The position numbers and the translations under genes are program-made. Positions 34,695-42,621 of a stretch of 59,601 nt of DNA are shown here, one piece after another. The first letter of the stretch is position 1, and each line of letters begins with the position of its first letter. Origin of the DNA: an uncultured Mucispirillum sp. (lineage in GTDB: Bacteria; Chrysiogenota; Deferribacteres; Deferribacterales; Mucispirillaceae); assembly GCA_944326705.1 (NCBI GenBank), contig CALVEY010000014.1, positions 1 through 59,601 on the forward strand. The letters run 5' to 3'. Under the pieces are notes generated by a model. That model was not told the DNA's origin, made no database searches, and saw only the letters and a program-made list of their open reading frames with translations.

Positions 34695-36260
34695 ATGTCT
34701 AAAGAAATACTCATAAATTCAGGAATACGAGAAGTGCGTGCTGCTGTATTAACAGGCGGTAATGTATCAGAAATTTTTATAGAAAGAGTTAATAAAAAAA
34801 GTGCAGCAGGCAATATATATAAAGGAAAGGTAGTGAAAGTGCTGCCTGGAATGCAGTCTGCATTTGTAGAGATTGGGCTGCAAAGGGCTGCTTTTTTGCA
34901 TATTGCAGATATTTATACAGGCAGCAGTGATGAATTAAGCTATGAAGAAAATATCTCAGAAGATGACAACGAATCAAGCGAAAGCTATGATAAAGAAAAT
35001 AGTCAGCCAAGAGATACAGAAGAAATTCATTCAGAACAGCAGCATTATGCTCCTATTGCAGAAATATTAACAGAGGGGCAGGAAATTATTGTGCAGGTTG
35101 CAAAAGATGCAATTGCAGCAAAAGGGGCAAGGCTAACTACTCACTTAACAATCCCAGGAAGATATCTTGTTTTAATGCCAGGTTATGAACATATTGGCGT
35201 ATCAAGAAAAATAGAGAACGAAGCAGAACGAGAAAGATTAAAAGATATATTAATTAAACTTCGTCCAGAAGGTATGGGGCTTATTGCAAGAACAGTAAGT
35301 GACGGCTTAAGTTTAGAAGAGCTGGCGGCGGATTTAGAATATATTAAAGGTGTTTGGGCAGGGGTGGAAGCTGTTACACATACATCTACTGCACCATCTC
35401 TTTTATATGAAGACCATAACTTAATATATAAAATTCTTCGTGATGTTGTTACTGCTGATACTACAAGAATATTAATAGATAACAAAGCAGATTATGAAAA
35501 AATGCAGGAATTTTTTGTTAACCATTTATCTAATCTTGACTTAAAAATAGAATATTATCAAGGTGATGAGCCACTTTTTGATTTATATAATGTGGAGATA
35601 GAAGTAAACAGACTGCTTGATAAAAAAGTATGGCTTCGTTCCGGCGGCTCTATTGTGATAGACCAGGCAGAAGCTTTGACTGTAATTGATGTTAATACTG
35701 GTAAATATGTAGGCAGGCATAATTTTGATGATACCATATTAAAAACAAACTTAGAAGCATCAAAAGAGATTGCTCATCAGTTAAAAATGCGAAATATTGG
35801 CGGCATTATTATTGTAGATTTTATAGATATGGAAAGAGTGGAAGACAGAGAAAAAGTTTTAACCACTTTAGAGCAGTATCTAAAAGAAGACAGGGCAAAA
35901 ACATCTGTTGTAAATATATCACCCCTTGGACTAGTGGAAATCACAAGAAAAAGAGTTCGTGACAGTGTAACTCGTATAATCAGTGAACCTTGCCCATACT
36001 GCGAAGGCAGGGGTGTAATTAAGTCTAAAATTACAGTATGTTATGAAATAATGCGTCAGCTTACTCAGCTTGCAGCTCATCATAAAGGAGCAAATATATT
36101 GATAGAAGCTAATGTAGATGTGGCAGATTTAATATTAGAACACGAAAGAGAATCTATTGATAATATGGAACAAGTCTATGGTGTGCATATAGAAATACAG
36201 CAAAATAACAGCGGTATTTTTGACAGATATAAATTAAAGATAACAGGTTATAAACATTAA
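34695..36260 (+). CDS. rng: Ribonuclease G (RNase E/G family)
   Basis: Endoribonuclease that processes rRNA and turns over mRNA. The 521 residues begin with the family's S1 domain (about 35-130). That domain is split by an acidic insertion (about 78-112, rich in Glu, Asp and Ser), which is common outside enterobacteria. The DNase I-like catalytic part has the metal-binding aspartates in LTVIDVNTGKYVG (about 328) and IIVDFIDM (about 375). The zinc-link CPYCEGRG is near 434. The RNase E scaffold region is absent, so RNase G is the better name. AGGAG precedes the ATG. Confidence 0.92.
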   Translation: MSKEILINSGIREVRAAVLTGGNVSEIFIERVNKKSAAGNIYKGKVVKVLPGMQSAFVEIGLQRAAFLHIADIYTGSSDELSYEENISEDDNESSESYDKENSQPRDTEEIHSEQQHYAPIAEILTEGQEIIVQVAKDAIAAKGARLTTHLTIPGRYLVLMPGYEHIGVSRKIENEAERERLKDILIKLRPEGMGLIARTVSDGLSLEELAADLEYIKGVWAGVEAVTHTSTAPSLLYEDHNLIYKILRDVVTADTTRILIDNKADYEKMQEFFVNHLSNLDLKIEYYQGDEPLFDLYNVEIEVNRLLDKKVWLRSGGSIVIDQAEALTVIDVNTGKYVGRHNFDDTILKTNLEASKEIAHQLKMRNIGGIIIVDFIDMERVEDREKVLTTLEQYLKEDRAKTSVVNISPLGLVEITRKRVRDSVTRIISEPCPYCEGRGVIKSKITVCYEIMRQLTQLAAHHKGANILIEANVDVADLILEHERESIDNMEQVYGVHIEIQQNNSGIFDRYKLKITGYKH

Positions 36261-36297
36261 AAAATATAAAAAACCTTAACTTTGGGCGTGTACCAGA

Positions 36298-36951
36298 TAG
36301 ATTCTTCGCTTTGCTCAGAATAGACAGTGTTTGTATGTTTATTATAGTTTGTCATGCTGAGCCTTTAAGGCGAAGTATCTAAAAAATTGCAGCAGTATAA
36401 ATGAAAATATTTATATTGTATATGTTACATTTATGTATAGCTTTTAAGTTTTATATATAAGTGGTATTTTTACAATATAGATTCTTCGCTGCGCTCAGAA
36501 TAGACAGTGTTTGTATGTTTATTATAGTTTGTCATGCTGAGCCTTTAAGGCGAAGTATCTAAAAAATTGCAGCAGTATAAATGAAAATATTTATATTGTA
36601 TATGTTACATTTATGTATAGCTTTTAAGTTTTATATATAAGTGGTATTTTTACAATACAGATTCTTCGCTTTGCTCAGAATAGACAGTGTTTGTATGCTT
36701 ATTTTAGTTATGTCATGCTGAGCCTTTAAGGCGAAGTATCTAAAAAATAAAGCAGTATAAATGAAAATATTAATATTGTATATGTAACATTTATGCATAG
36801 CTTTTAAGTTTTATATATAAGTGGTATTTTTACAATACAGATTCTTCGCTGCGCTCAGAATGGACAGTGTTTGTATGTTTATTATAGTTTGTCATGCTGA
36901 GCCTTTAAGGCGAAGTATCTAAAAAATTGCAGCAGTATAAATAAAAATATT
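36298..36951. repeat. 180-bp tandem repeat array, three units plus a partial fourth
   Basis: Units begin at 36301, 36481, 36661 and 36841, exactly 180 bases apart. Units 1 and 2 are almost identical; unit 3 has more changes. Each begins with a palindromic element. Its left arm is AGATTCTTCGC..GCTCAGAAT.GACA. Its right arm is TGTCATGCTGAGC..GGCGAAGTATCT, followed by AT-rich spacer. Units 1 and 3 have TTTGCTC where units 2 and 4 have GCGCTC. The region holds no gene. Confidence 0.92.
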
Positions 36952-36981
36952 TATAAACAAATTAAAAATCAGGATAAATTA

Positions 36982-37575
36982 ATGGCAGTATATAACAGAA
37001 AAGACAGTTATTATAAAAAAGCAAAGCAGGAAGGTTATAAATCCCGTGCTGCTTATAAGTTAAAAGAATTAAACACAAAATATAAGATTATTAAAAGTGG
37101 ATATAAAGTGCTGGACTGTGGTGCTGCCCCTGGCGGCTGGAGCCAGGTTGCCTTAGAAATTGTGGGAGAAAAAGGCTTTGTAGTTGGCGTTGATTTAAAT
37201 GAAATTACTGGTATAAATAAAAAGAACTTTGTAAGTATAGCAGGTGATTTTACAACTGATGAAATATTAAATCAGGTATTAGATATATGTCCTTTATATG
37301 ATGCTGTGATTTCAGATATTGCACCCCATACAATAGGCATAAGAGATGCAGACCATACTAATTCATTAGAACTTGTAGAAAAAGTATATGCTTTTACAAT
37401 GAAAACCTTAAAAAAAGGCGGTTCATTTTTATTTAAACTTTTTGAAGGAGAAGGTCGAAAAGGCTTAGTAGACAGGCTTAAAAAAGATTTTAAAGATGTA
37501 AGAATAATAAAGCCAGATGCAACAAGACAGGGTTCTATGGAAATATATATTGCTGCCCTGAATAAAGTAAATTAA
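36982..37575 (+). CDS. rlmE: 23S rRNA 2'-O-ribose uridine methyltransferase RlmE (FtsJ)
   Basis: Methylates the 2'-O of U2552 (E. coli numbering) in the A-loop of 23S rRNA. At 197 residues it matches the family. The SAM site is VLDCGAAPGGWSQVALE (about 43-60). The K-D-K-E catalytic set is visible in SRAAYKLKEL, VISDIAPHTIG, FLFKLFEGEG and GSMEIYIAAL. The start ATG follows AGGA within 10 bases. It comes just after the 180-bp array. The following LarB-like gene is 17 bases away and probably cotranscribed. Confidence 0.94.
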   Translation: MAVYNRKDSYYKKAKQEGYKSRAAYKLKELNTKYKIIKSGYKVLDCGAAPGGWSQVALEIVGEKGFVVGVDLNEITGINKKNFVSIAGDFTTDEILNQVLDICPLYDAVISDIAPHTIGIRDADHTNSLELVEKVYAFTMKTLKKGGSFLFKLFEGEGRKGLVDRLKKDFKDVRIIKPDATRQGSMEIYIAALNKVN

Positions 37576-37592
37576 TTTTATGGAGAAGTAGT

Positions 37593-38303
37593 ATGTTAGA
37601 TAAAAATGAATTAGAAGATTTATTAGTAAAATTAAGGCTTGGAACTATATCAATAGAAAGTGCAGTTAATGAAATAGAGCAGAATTTTTATTCAGTAGAT
37701 GATAATGATAATTTAACAGTATGGCAGAAACTTGGCTGCCCTTTTGATGAAATGGCAGAATGCAACGGCAAAGACGCCCATTATGTAGAAATGCTTATTC
37801 ATCAGATGTATAAAAAATATAATAATTTTATATTAACTGGAATCGATGAAAATATAATGAGAGAGCTTGCTCCAAAATTTAATAAGTGTATGTTTTTATA
37901 CGATGCAGGTATTATCACATATATAGAAGAAGAGCAGGCAGTAAAATATGATAAAACAGTAGTTGTGGTTACTTCCCTTGCGCAGGATGATAAAATGATA
38001 AAAGAACTGGAAGCAGTATTTAATATTTTAGGTATGCCTGTTGAGATATGCTCTATATCAAAATATGAAACAGTTTCTATGCAGGTAGTAAAAAACTATC
38101 TTTCAAAAGCAAAAGCAGTAATTGTTGCATTTGATAAAGATATACGACTTACATCAATCATCTCAAATATTTCTAAAAAACCAGTTGTTCTTTTAAGCAA
38201 AAATAAAAATATAGAAGAATATATGCTTTCAAATGGGGCATTGCTGGCAAAACCTGGCAGTGCATTATCTGCTGCTATGGCAGTCGCAAGGATTATTGGA
38301 TAA
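37593..38303 (+). CDS. Divergent LarB/PurE-like protein without the expected active-site cysteine
   Basis: The 236 residues follow the LarB (pyridinium biscarboxylate synthase, AIR-carboxylase-like) layout. An N-terminal helical part LLVKLRLGTISIESAVNEIE comes first. LGCPFDEMAECNGKD then stands where LarB has G-F-P-E-x-I. The Rossmann-like PurE domain begins KTVVVVTSLAQDDKMIKELE, where LarB has A-G-T-S-D. The end (MLSNGALLAKPGSALSAAMAVARIIG split over residues 210-236) matches the LarB S-C-A-P-G...G-A-A region but has no cysteine. LarB-type lactate racemase cofactor synthesis is therefore unlikely. GGAG precedes the ATG. No larC or larE is nearby. Confidence 0.55.
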   Translation: MLDKNELEDLLVKLRLGTISIESAVNEIEQNFYSVDDNDNLTVWQKLGCPFDEMAECNGKDAHYVEMLIHQMYKKYNNFILTGIDENIMRELAPKFNKCMFLYDAGIITYIEEEQAVKYDKTVVVVTSLAQDDKMIKELEAVFNILGMPVEICSISKYETVSMQVVKNYLSKAKAVIVAFDKDIRLTSIISNISKKPVVLLSKNKNIEEYMLSNGALLAKPGSALSAAMAVARIIG

Positions 38304-38329
38304 ATAACTTTCTAGGATGGTGTTTATTT

Positions 38330-39271
38330 ATGAAAAAACAGTTTATTTCTGTTTTAATTCCTGCATATAATGAAGAAGAATGTCTGCATGAACTTTATAA
38401 AAGAGTAAGTGATGTTTTATCAAAACTTGAAAAATATGATTATGAAATATTAATAATCAATGACGGCTCAAAAGACAAAACATTAGAGATACTGCATGAT
38501 TTAAATGCAAAAGATAAACATCTGCAGTATGTAAATCTTGCAAGGAACTATGGTAAAGAAATAGCGATGGCAGCAGGTCTTGATTATGTAAAAGGCGATG
38601 TTGTTGTTATATTAGATGCAGATTTGCAGATTCCCCCAGAATATATTCCAGAAATGCTTAAATATTATGAAGAAGGTTATGATGATATTTATGGCAGAAG
38701 AAAATCAAGAGATGATGAAAGTTTTTTTAAAAGATTAGGAACAAAGATATACTATAAAGCATTACAGTCATTAACTCGTGTTGATATTCTAAAAAATACA
38801 AGTGATTTTAGGCTTTTAAGCCGCAGGGCAGTGGAAGCATTAAAGCAGTATAAAGAGCAGAGAAGATATACTAAAGGTTTATTTGCTTTAATAGGCTTTA
38901 AAAAGAAAGAGTTTATATATGAACCTGTTAAAAGATATGCAGGCAAGTCTAAGTGGAATTATTTTAGTCTTATAAATCTGGCAATAGAAGGTATTACATC
39001 ATTTTCTACATTTCCGTTAAGATTAAGCTCATTTTTAGGGATAATTGTTGCCACTATCGGGTTTATATATATACTTTTTTTAATACTTAAAACTATAATT
39101 TTTGGCGAGCCGGTTCGTGGATATCCAACTTTATTATCAATCATAGTATTTTTAGGCGGTATTCAGCTTTTATCCCTTGGAGTAATTGGTGAATATCTGG
39201 GTAGAATTTTTGATGAAGTGAAAAACAGACCACTTTATTTTGTAGAAAAATACAGCGGTGATGATAAGTAG
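38330..39271 (+). CDS. gtrB: GT2 family polyprenyl-phosphate glycosyltransferase (GtrB/DPM1-like)
   Basis: Transfers a sugar, usually glucose, from its UDP form to undecaprenyl phosphate on the cytoplasmic face. The catalytic domain (1-220) has LIPAYNEEECL, NDGSKDKTL and the DxD-type ILDADLQIPPEY (about residue 96), with RRYTKGLFALIGF and KSKWNYF later. Two C-terminal membrane helices (about 232-255 and 266-288) are typical for GtrB. A GtrA flippase gene starts directly after its stop and a Gtr-type glucosyltransferase follows, so the order is gtrB-gtrA-gtr. Confidence 0.88.
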   Translation: MKKQFISVLIPAYNEEECLHELYKRVSDVLSKLEKYDYEILIINDGSKDKTLEILHDLNAKDKHLQYVNLARNYGKEIAMAAGLDYVKGDVVVILDADLQIPPEYIPEMLKYYEEGYDDIYGRRKSRDDESFFKRLGTKIYYKALQSLTRVDILKNTSDFRLLSRRAVEALKQYKEQRRYTKGLFALIGFKKKEFIYEPVKRYAGKSKWNYFSLINLAIEGITSFSTFPLRLSSFLGIIVATIGFIYILFLILKTIIFGEPVRGYPTLLSIIVFLGGIQLLSLGVIGEYLGRIFDEVKNRPLYFVEKYSGDDK

Positions 39272-39679
39272 ATGAAGTTTATAAAAATATTTTATGATAA
39301 AACATTTTTAAAATTTATAATAGTAGGCATAGTTAATACAGCAGTTGGTGCAGCGGTAATGTTTGCATTATATAATATATTTCACTGCACTTACTGGGTA
39401 TCTTCTACTATGAATTATGTTGTAGGAAGTATTGTCAGCTTTTTTTTAAATAAATATTTTACATTTAAAAGCAAGGTTTTTTCTTTTAAAGAAGTGCTTT
39501 ATTTTACAGTAAATATTGCAGTCTGCTTTTTTATCGCTTACTCTCTTGCAAAACCATTTGCTATGTATTTATTAAGTGGTTATTCTATAACTGTGCAGGA
39601 AAATACAGCAATGTTTATTGGTATGGTAATATTTACAGGTCTTAATTATTTATCACAAAGATTTATTGTTTTTAGATAG
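39272..39679 (+). CDS. gtrA: GtrA-family flippase
   Basis: A 135-residue protein with four membrane helices and the family motifs FLKFIIVGIVNTAVGAAVMF near the start, then YVVGSIVSFFLNKYFTFK. GtrA moves the undecaprenyl-phosphate sugar made by GtrB to the periplasmic side. The ATG lies directly after the gtrB stop codon with no gap. Confidence 0.88.
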   Translation: MKFIKIFYDKTFLKFIIVGIVNTAVGAAVMFALYNIFHCTYWVSSTMNYVVGSIVSFFLNKYFTFKSKVFSFKEVLYFTVNIAVCFFIAYSLAKPFAMYLLSGYSITVQENTAMFIGMVIFTGLNYLSQRFIVFR

Positions 39680-39688
39680 GGAGTAATA

Positions 39689-41173
39689 ATGGTAAAGAAA
39701 TTAAATAATATAAGTTTAGAATTGTTATTGGTTGATATTTATGAATTTTTTATAAAATATAAGTTTATAATTTTAACTGGTTTTTTAACTGGCATAATTA
39801 TAAATGCTATTGACATATTTACAATTAAATTTGGAATAGATTCTGAAGTTTATGCAATTATAGACAGCCCGCAAATATATTATGATACTCAACGTTATGG
39901 GTCTTGGTTATTATACTATTTAATTCCTTTTGCAAGATACCATATAGTTTCACAAATTATTGGCATATTTACTCTTACTCTAGCTGGACTTTTAACAGTT
40001 TCAAGGCACAATCTGCCAAACAGTGCTAAATTATTATTTGTATTATTATTTGTAACTTATCCAAATTTTGCATTTTTACAGTATTTTTATTTTCAATCGG
40101 CTTATAATTTTATAGGACTTTTATTGGTAGTTATTGCATACAGACTTATAGAAAAAAATAATATTTTATTATATATTCCAGCAGTCATATTTTTATTTAT
40201 TGGTATTTCTTCATATCAGTCAAATATAGCAGTTTTTTTATCAGTTATGATGATAAATGTTATTCTTGATTATCTTGATAATAAAAATATTAGAATTTCA
40301 ATAATGCATATGATTAAACCAACAATTATGTTGATTATATCTGTTCTTATTTACTATATAATTATTATATTTGCACACAAAGGACTAGATGGTTATCACA
40401 GTGATTTTATTGGATATAAGCATGGAATAATTGAAGGCTTAGGAAATGCATTTACAAATATATGGCGTGTTTTATCAAGTAATGGTTTTCAAGGCAGTCA
40501 TACTGCAAATATAATTATTACAGTTCTTGCAATAGTATATGTATTATATTTTATTATTAATTATAAAAAATATAAAGAAAATATTAAATTTATTTTTTTA
40601 ATGCTTTTATGGCTGCTTTCTATTTTTTCTTTAAATATTGTTTTTGGAAGTGCACTACCTATAAGAGCAAAATTAGCTGTTGCATTTTATCCTGCATTTA
40701 TTTTAATGCTTGTATATTATTTTAATAATAAATTAAAATGTTTAGTTATTATTTTATCAGTTTTTATTATAGGTTTTCATACAGTCTATATTGTAAAATA
40801 TCAAATGAGTTATTATATTTCGTTTAAGCAGGATGAAGTTACAGCAAATAATATAATCAATAAAATTTATAGTAAATATCCAGAAATAAATACGGGTAAG
40901 TATAAAATCAATTTTACAGGTGTAGTAGACAACTCTAATAAACATCCTTTAATAAACGGAAAAGATATATTTAGTGCATCATTTTTTTCATGGGACGGTG
41001 GAAATAGTTATAGAATACTTTCTTTTTTAAAACTTTTAGGGTTTCCTGCTGAAATATCATTAGGTAATATTACAGATGATATGATGAACAATGTAAAAGA
41101 TATGCCAGCATATCCAGATAATGACTGTGTTCAATTAATAAATGATACAGTTATTATTAAACTAAGTAATTAA
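39689..41173 (+). CDS. Gtr-type membrane glucosyltransferase (Glucos_trans_II-like)
   Basis: A 494-residue protein with about 10-12 membrane helices and a periplasmic C-terminal domain (about 385-494). The N-terminal region (GIDSEVYAIIDSPQIYYDTQ, then RYGSWLLYYLIPFARYH) matches the GtrII-like glucosyltransferase group, with acidic residues in the first large loop. Such proteins attach the flipped glucose to O-antigen or another surface glycan and set its linkage. Low-GC codon use is stronger here than in gtrB/gtrA, as common for the variable member of gtr operons. GGGAG precedes the ATG. Confidence 0.78.
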   Translation: MVKKLNNISLELLLVDIYEFFIKYKFIILTGFLTGIIINAIDIFTIKFGIDSEVYAIIDSPQIYYDTQRYGSWLLYYLIPFARYHIVSQIIGIFTLTLAGLLTVSRHNLPNSAKLLFVLLFVTYPNFAFLQYFYFQSAYNFIGLLLVVIAYRLIEKNNILLYIPAVIFLFIGISSYQSNIAVFLSVMMINVILDYLDNKNIRISIMHMIKPTIMLIISVLIYYIIIIFAHKGLDGYHSDFIGYKHGIIEGLGNAFTNIWRVLSSNGFQGSHTANIIITVLAIVYVLYFIINYKKYKENIKFIFLMLLWLLSIFSLNIVFGSALPIRAKLAVAFYPAFILMLVYYFNNKLKCLVIILSVFIIGFHTVYIVKYQMSYYISFKQDEVTANNIINKIYSKYPEINTGKYKINFTGVVDNSNKHPLINGKDIFSASFFSWDGGNSYRILSFLKLLGFPAEISLGNITDDMMNNVKDMPAYPDNDCVQLINDTVIIKLSN

Positions 41174-41184
41174 ATAGGCTGCTT

Positions 41185-42006
41185 ATGTCATTTATAATAA
41201 TTATCCCCACATATAATGGCTGTAACACTATTGAAAGGCTTTTACAATCTATTAAAAAGCAGAGTATTCAGCCAGAAAAAATATGTATTATTGATTCATC
41301 ATCTACTGATAATACAGTAGAGATATGCAGAAAATACGGCTGTGATATTACTGTTATTGATAAAGGCAGCTTTAATCACGGATTAACAAGGCAAATGGGA
41401 ATAGATAATAATAACGGCTGTGATTATGCAGTATTTATGACACAGGATATTTTATTGTATGATAATAATACCTTAGAAACTTTGCTTTCATCATTTAATC
41501 ATGAAGATGTATCTATCGCTTACGGCAGGCAGCTGACAGATGAAACTTCATCATTTATAGAAAAAATAAGCAGACAGTTTAACTATCCACCATATTCTAT
41601 TATAAAATCAAAAAATGATATTGAAAAATACGGCATATCAACTGCTTTTTGTTCCGACAGCTTTGCAGCATATAAAATAAAGGATTTACTTTCTGTTGGT
41701 GGTTTCCCAAAAACTGATTTTGCAGAAGATATGCTTGCAGCAGCAAAAATTATATTAATGGGCAAAAAGGTTTATTATAATGCAGATGCTGAGATAATAC
41801 ACAGTCACCCATATTCTATAAAAACTGAATACATGCGCGGCAGAGCAATAGGTAAGATGCATAAAGAAAATAAATGGCTTATAGATACTTTTGGCAGAGC
41901 AGAAAGTAAAGGAAAAGAGCTTTTAAACTCTCTTCCAATCCATAAAAAAATATTATATATGTTACAAGCTTTGCCTAAATTTTTAGGTTATAAAAGAGAA
42001 ATTTAA
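41185..42006 (+). CDS. GT2 glycosyltransferase (rhamnosyltransferase-like)
   Basis: A soluble 273-residue GT-A enzyme. It has IIIPTYNGCNTIERLLQSI and IDSSSTDNTVEICRKYGC at the start, followed by SFNHGLTRQMGI, MTQDILLYDN (metal and nucleotide-sugar site) and GGFPKTDFAEDMLAAAKI. The H-G-x-T-R motif and the F-x-E-D-x-x region are seen in dTDP-rhamnosyltransferases, but the sugar cannot be assigned. It follows the Gtr enzyme after 11 bases, so it should act on the same glycan. Confidence 0.82.
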   Translation: MSFIIIIPTYNGCNTIERLLQSIKKQSIQPEKICIIDSSSTDNTVEICRKYGCDITVIDKGSFNHGLTRQMGIDNNNGCDYAVFMTQDILLYDNNTLETLLSSFNHEDVSIAYGRQLTDETSSFIEKISRQFNYPPYSIIKSKNDIEKYGISTAFCSDSFAAYKIKDLLSVGGFPKTDFAEDMLAAAKIILMGKKVYYNADAEIIHSHPYSIKTEYMRGRAIGKMHKENKWLIDTFGRAESKGKELLNSLPIHKKILYMLQALPKFLGYKREI

Positions 42007-42071
42007 ACTTATTCAAAAAATGGAGTAAATCATCGAAAGTATTTTATCTGTAAAAGTGTAAATATGTTTTT

Positions 42072-42160
42072 AGACTCTTCCCTTCGGTCTGAGTGACAAG
42101 GTATTAATAGTCCACCGCACTCTATGTCATTCAGAGCCTACGATAGTAGGCGAAGAATCT
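42072..42160. repeat. Diverged copy of the palindromic element
   Basis: Left arm AGACTCTTC..GTCTGAGTGACA and right arm TGTCATTCAGAGCC..GGCGAAGAATCT. It is the same design as the core of the 180-bp array, with different loop sequence. Confidence 0.65.
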
Positions 42161-42169
42161 AATTTAACA

Positions 42170-42515
42170 ATAATAAAAATTTCGGTCCAGCTACGGACTT
42201 TTGATTCCTTCCTATTCGTCGGAAAGTCCTTGCGTCGCAAAAATCGCTCCCCATGAAATTTTTATTTAGGCGTTTGGTCGGGGGAGCCCCCTCCCGCACT
42301 TACGCAAGCGACGGCTCGTCCTGAGCCTATCTTACAATATACCAGCTAGTAAAATTATAGACTCTTCGGTAGCAGGCTAGCTAGCCTGTGCGATTTCTGA
42401 TTCCTCCCTATTCGGCGACTGAAAGGAGGACAGCTTTTTCCAACGAATAGGCAGGAAATAAAAAAGCTGGCTGGACGGGAAATCGGCAGTCCTCGCAAAA
42501 ACCGCTCGTCTGAGT
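42170..42515. repeat. Scrambled hairpin-repeat cluster
   Basis: Contains the family loop in both orientations: CCTATTCGTCGGAAA (about 42210), CCTATTCGGCGA (about 42407) and CCAACGAATAGGCAGGAAA (about 42440). Fragments of module 2 (TGCGTCGCAAAAATCG, ACGCAAGCGACG, GGAAATCGGCAGTCCTCGC) and a GC-rich GGGGGAGCCCCCTCC dyad (42280-42294) also occur. It looks like rearranged or nested copies. No coding sequence is evident. Confidence 0.7.
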
Positions 42516-42568
42516 GACAAATGTTTTTTGTCTATATAAATTTTTCATGAATTTTTCAATCTTATTTC

Positions 42569-42597
42569 TTGACAAATATTATAATAAAATATAAAAT
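42569..42597 (+). promoter_or_regulatory. Candidate promoter of the Ig-like lipoprotein gene
   Basis: TTGACA and TAAAAT are separated by 17 bases. The leader is about 18 bases, with AAGGAG before the ATG. Confidence 0.5.
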
Positions 42598-42621
42598 AAA
42601 CAAATTTTTTAAGGAGTTTTT

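Noticed and set aside
36298-36951. CRISPR-like periodicity
   Set aside because: The unit is 180 bases with the spacer part repeated as well, no cas genes are near, and there are no unique spacers.
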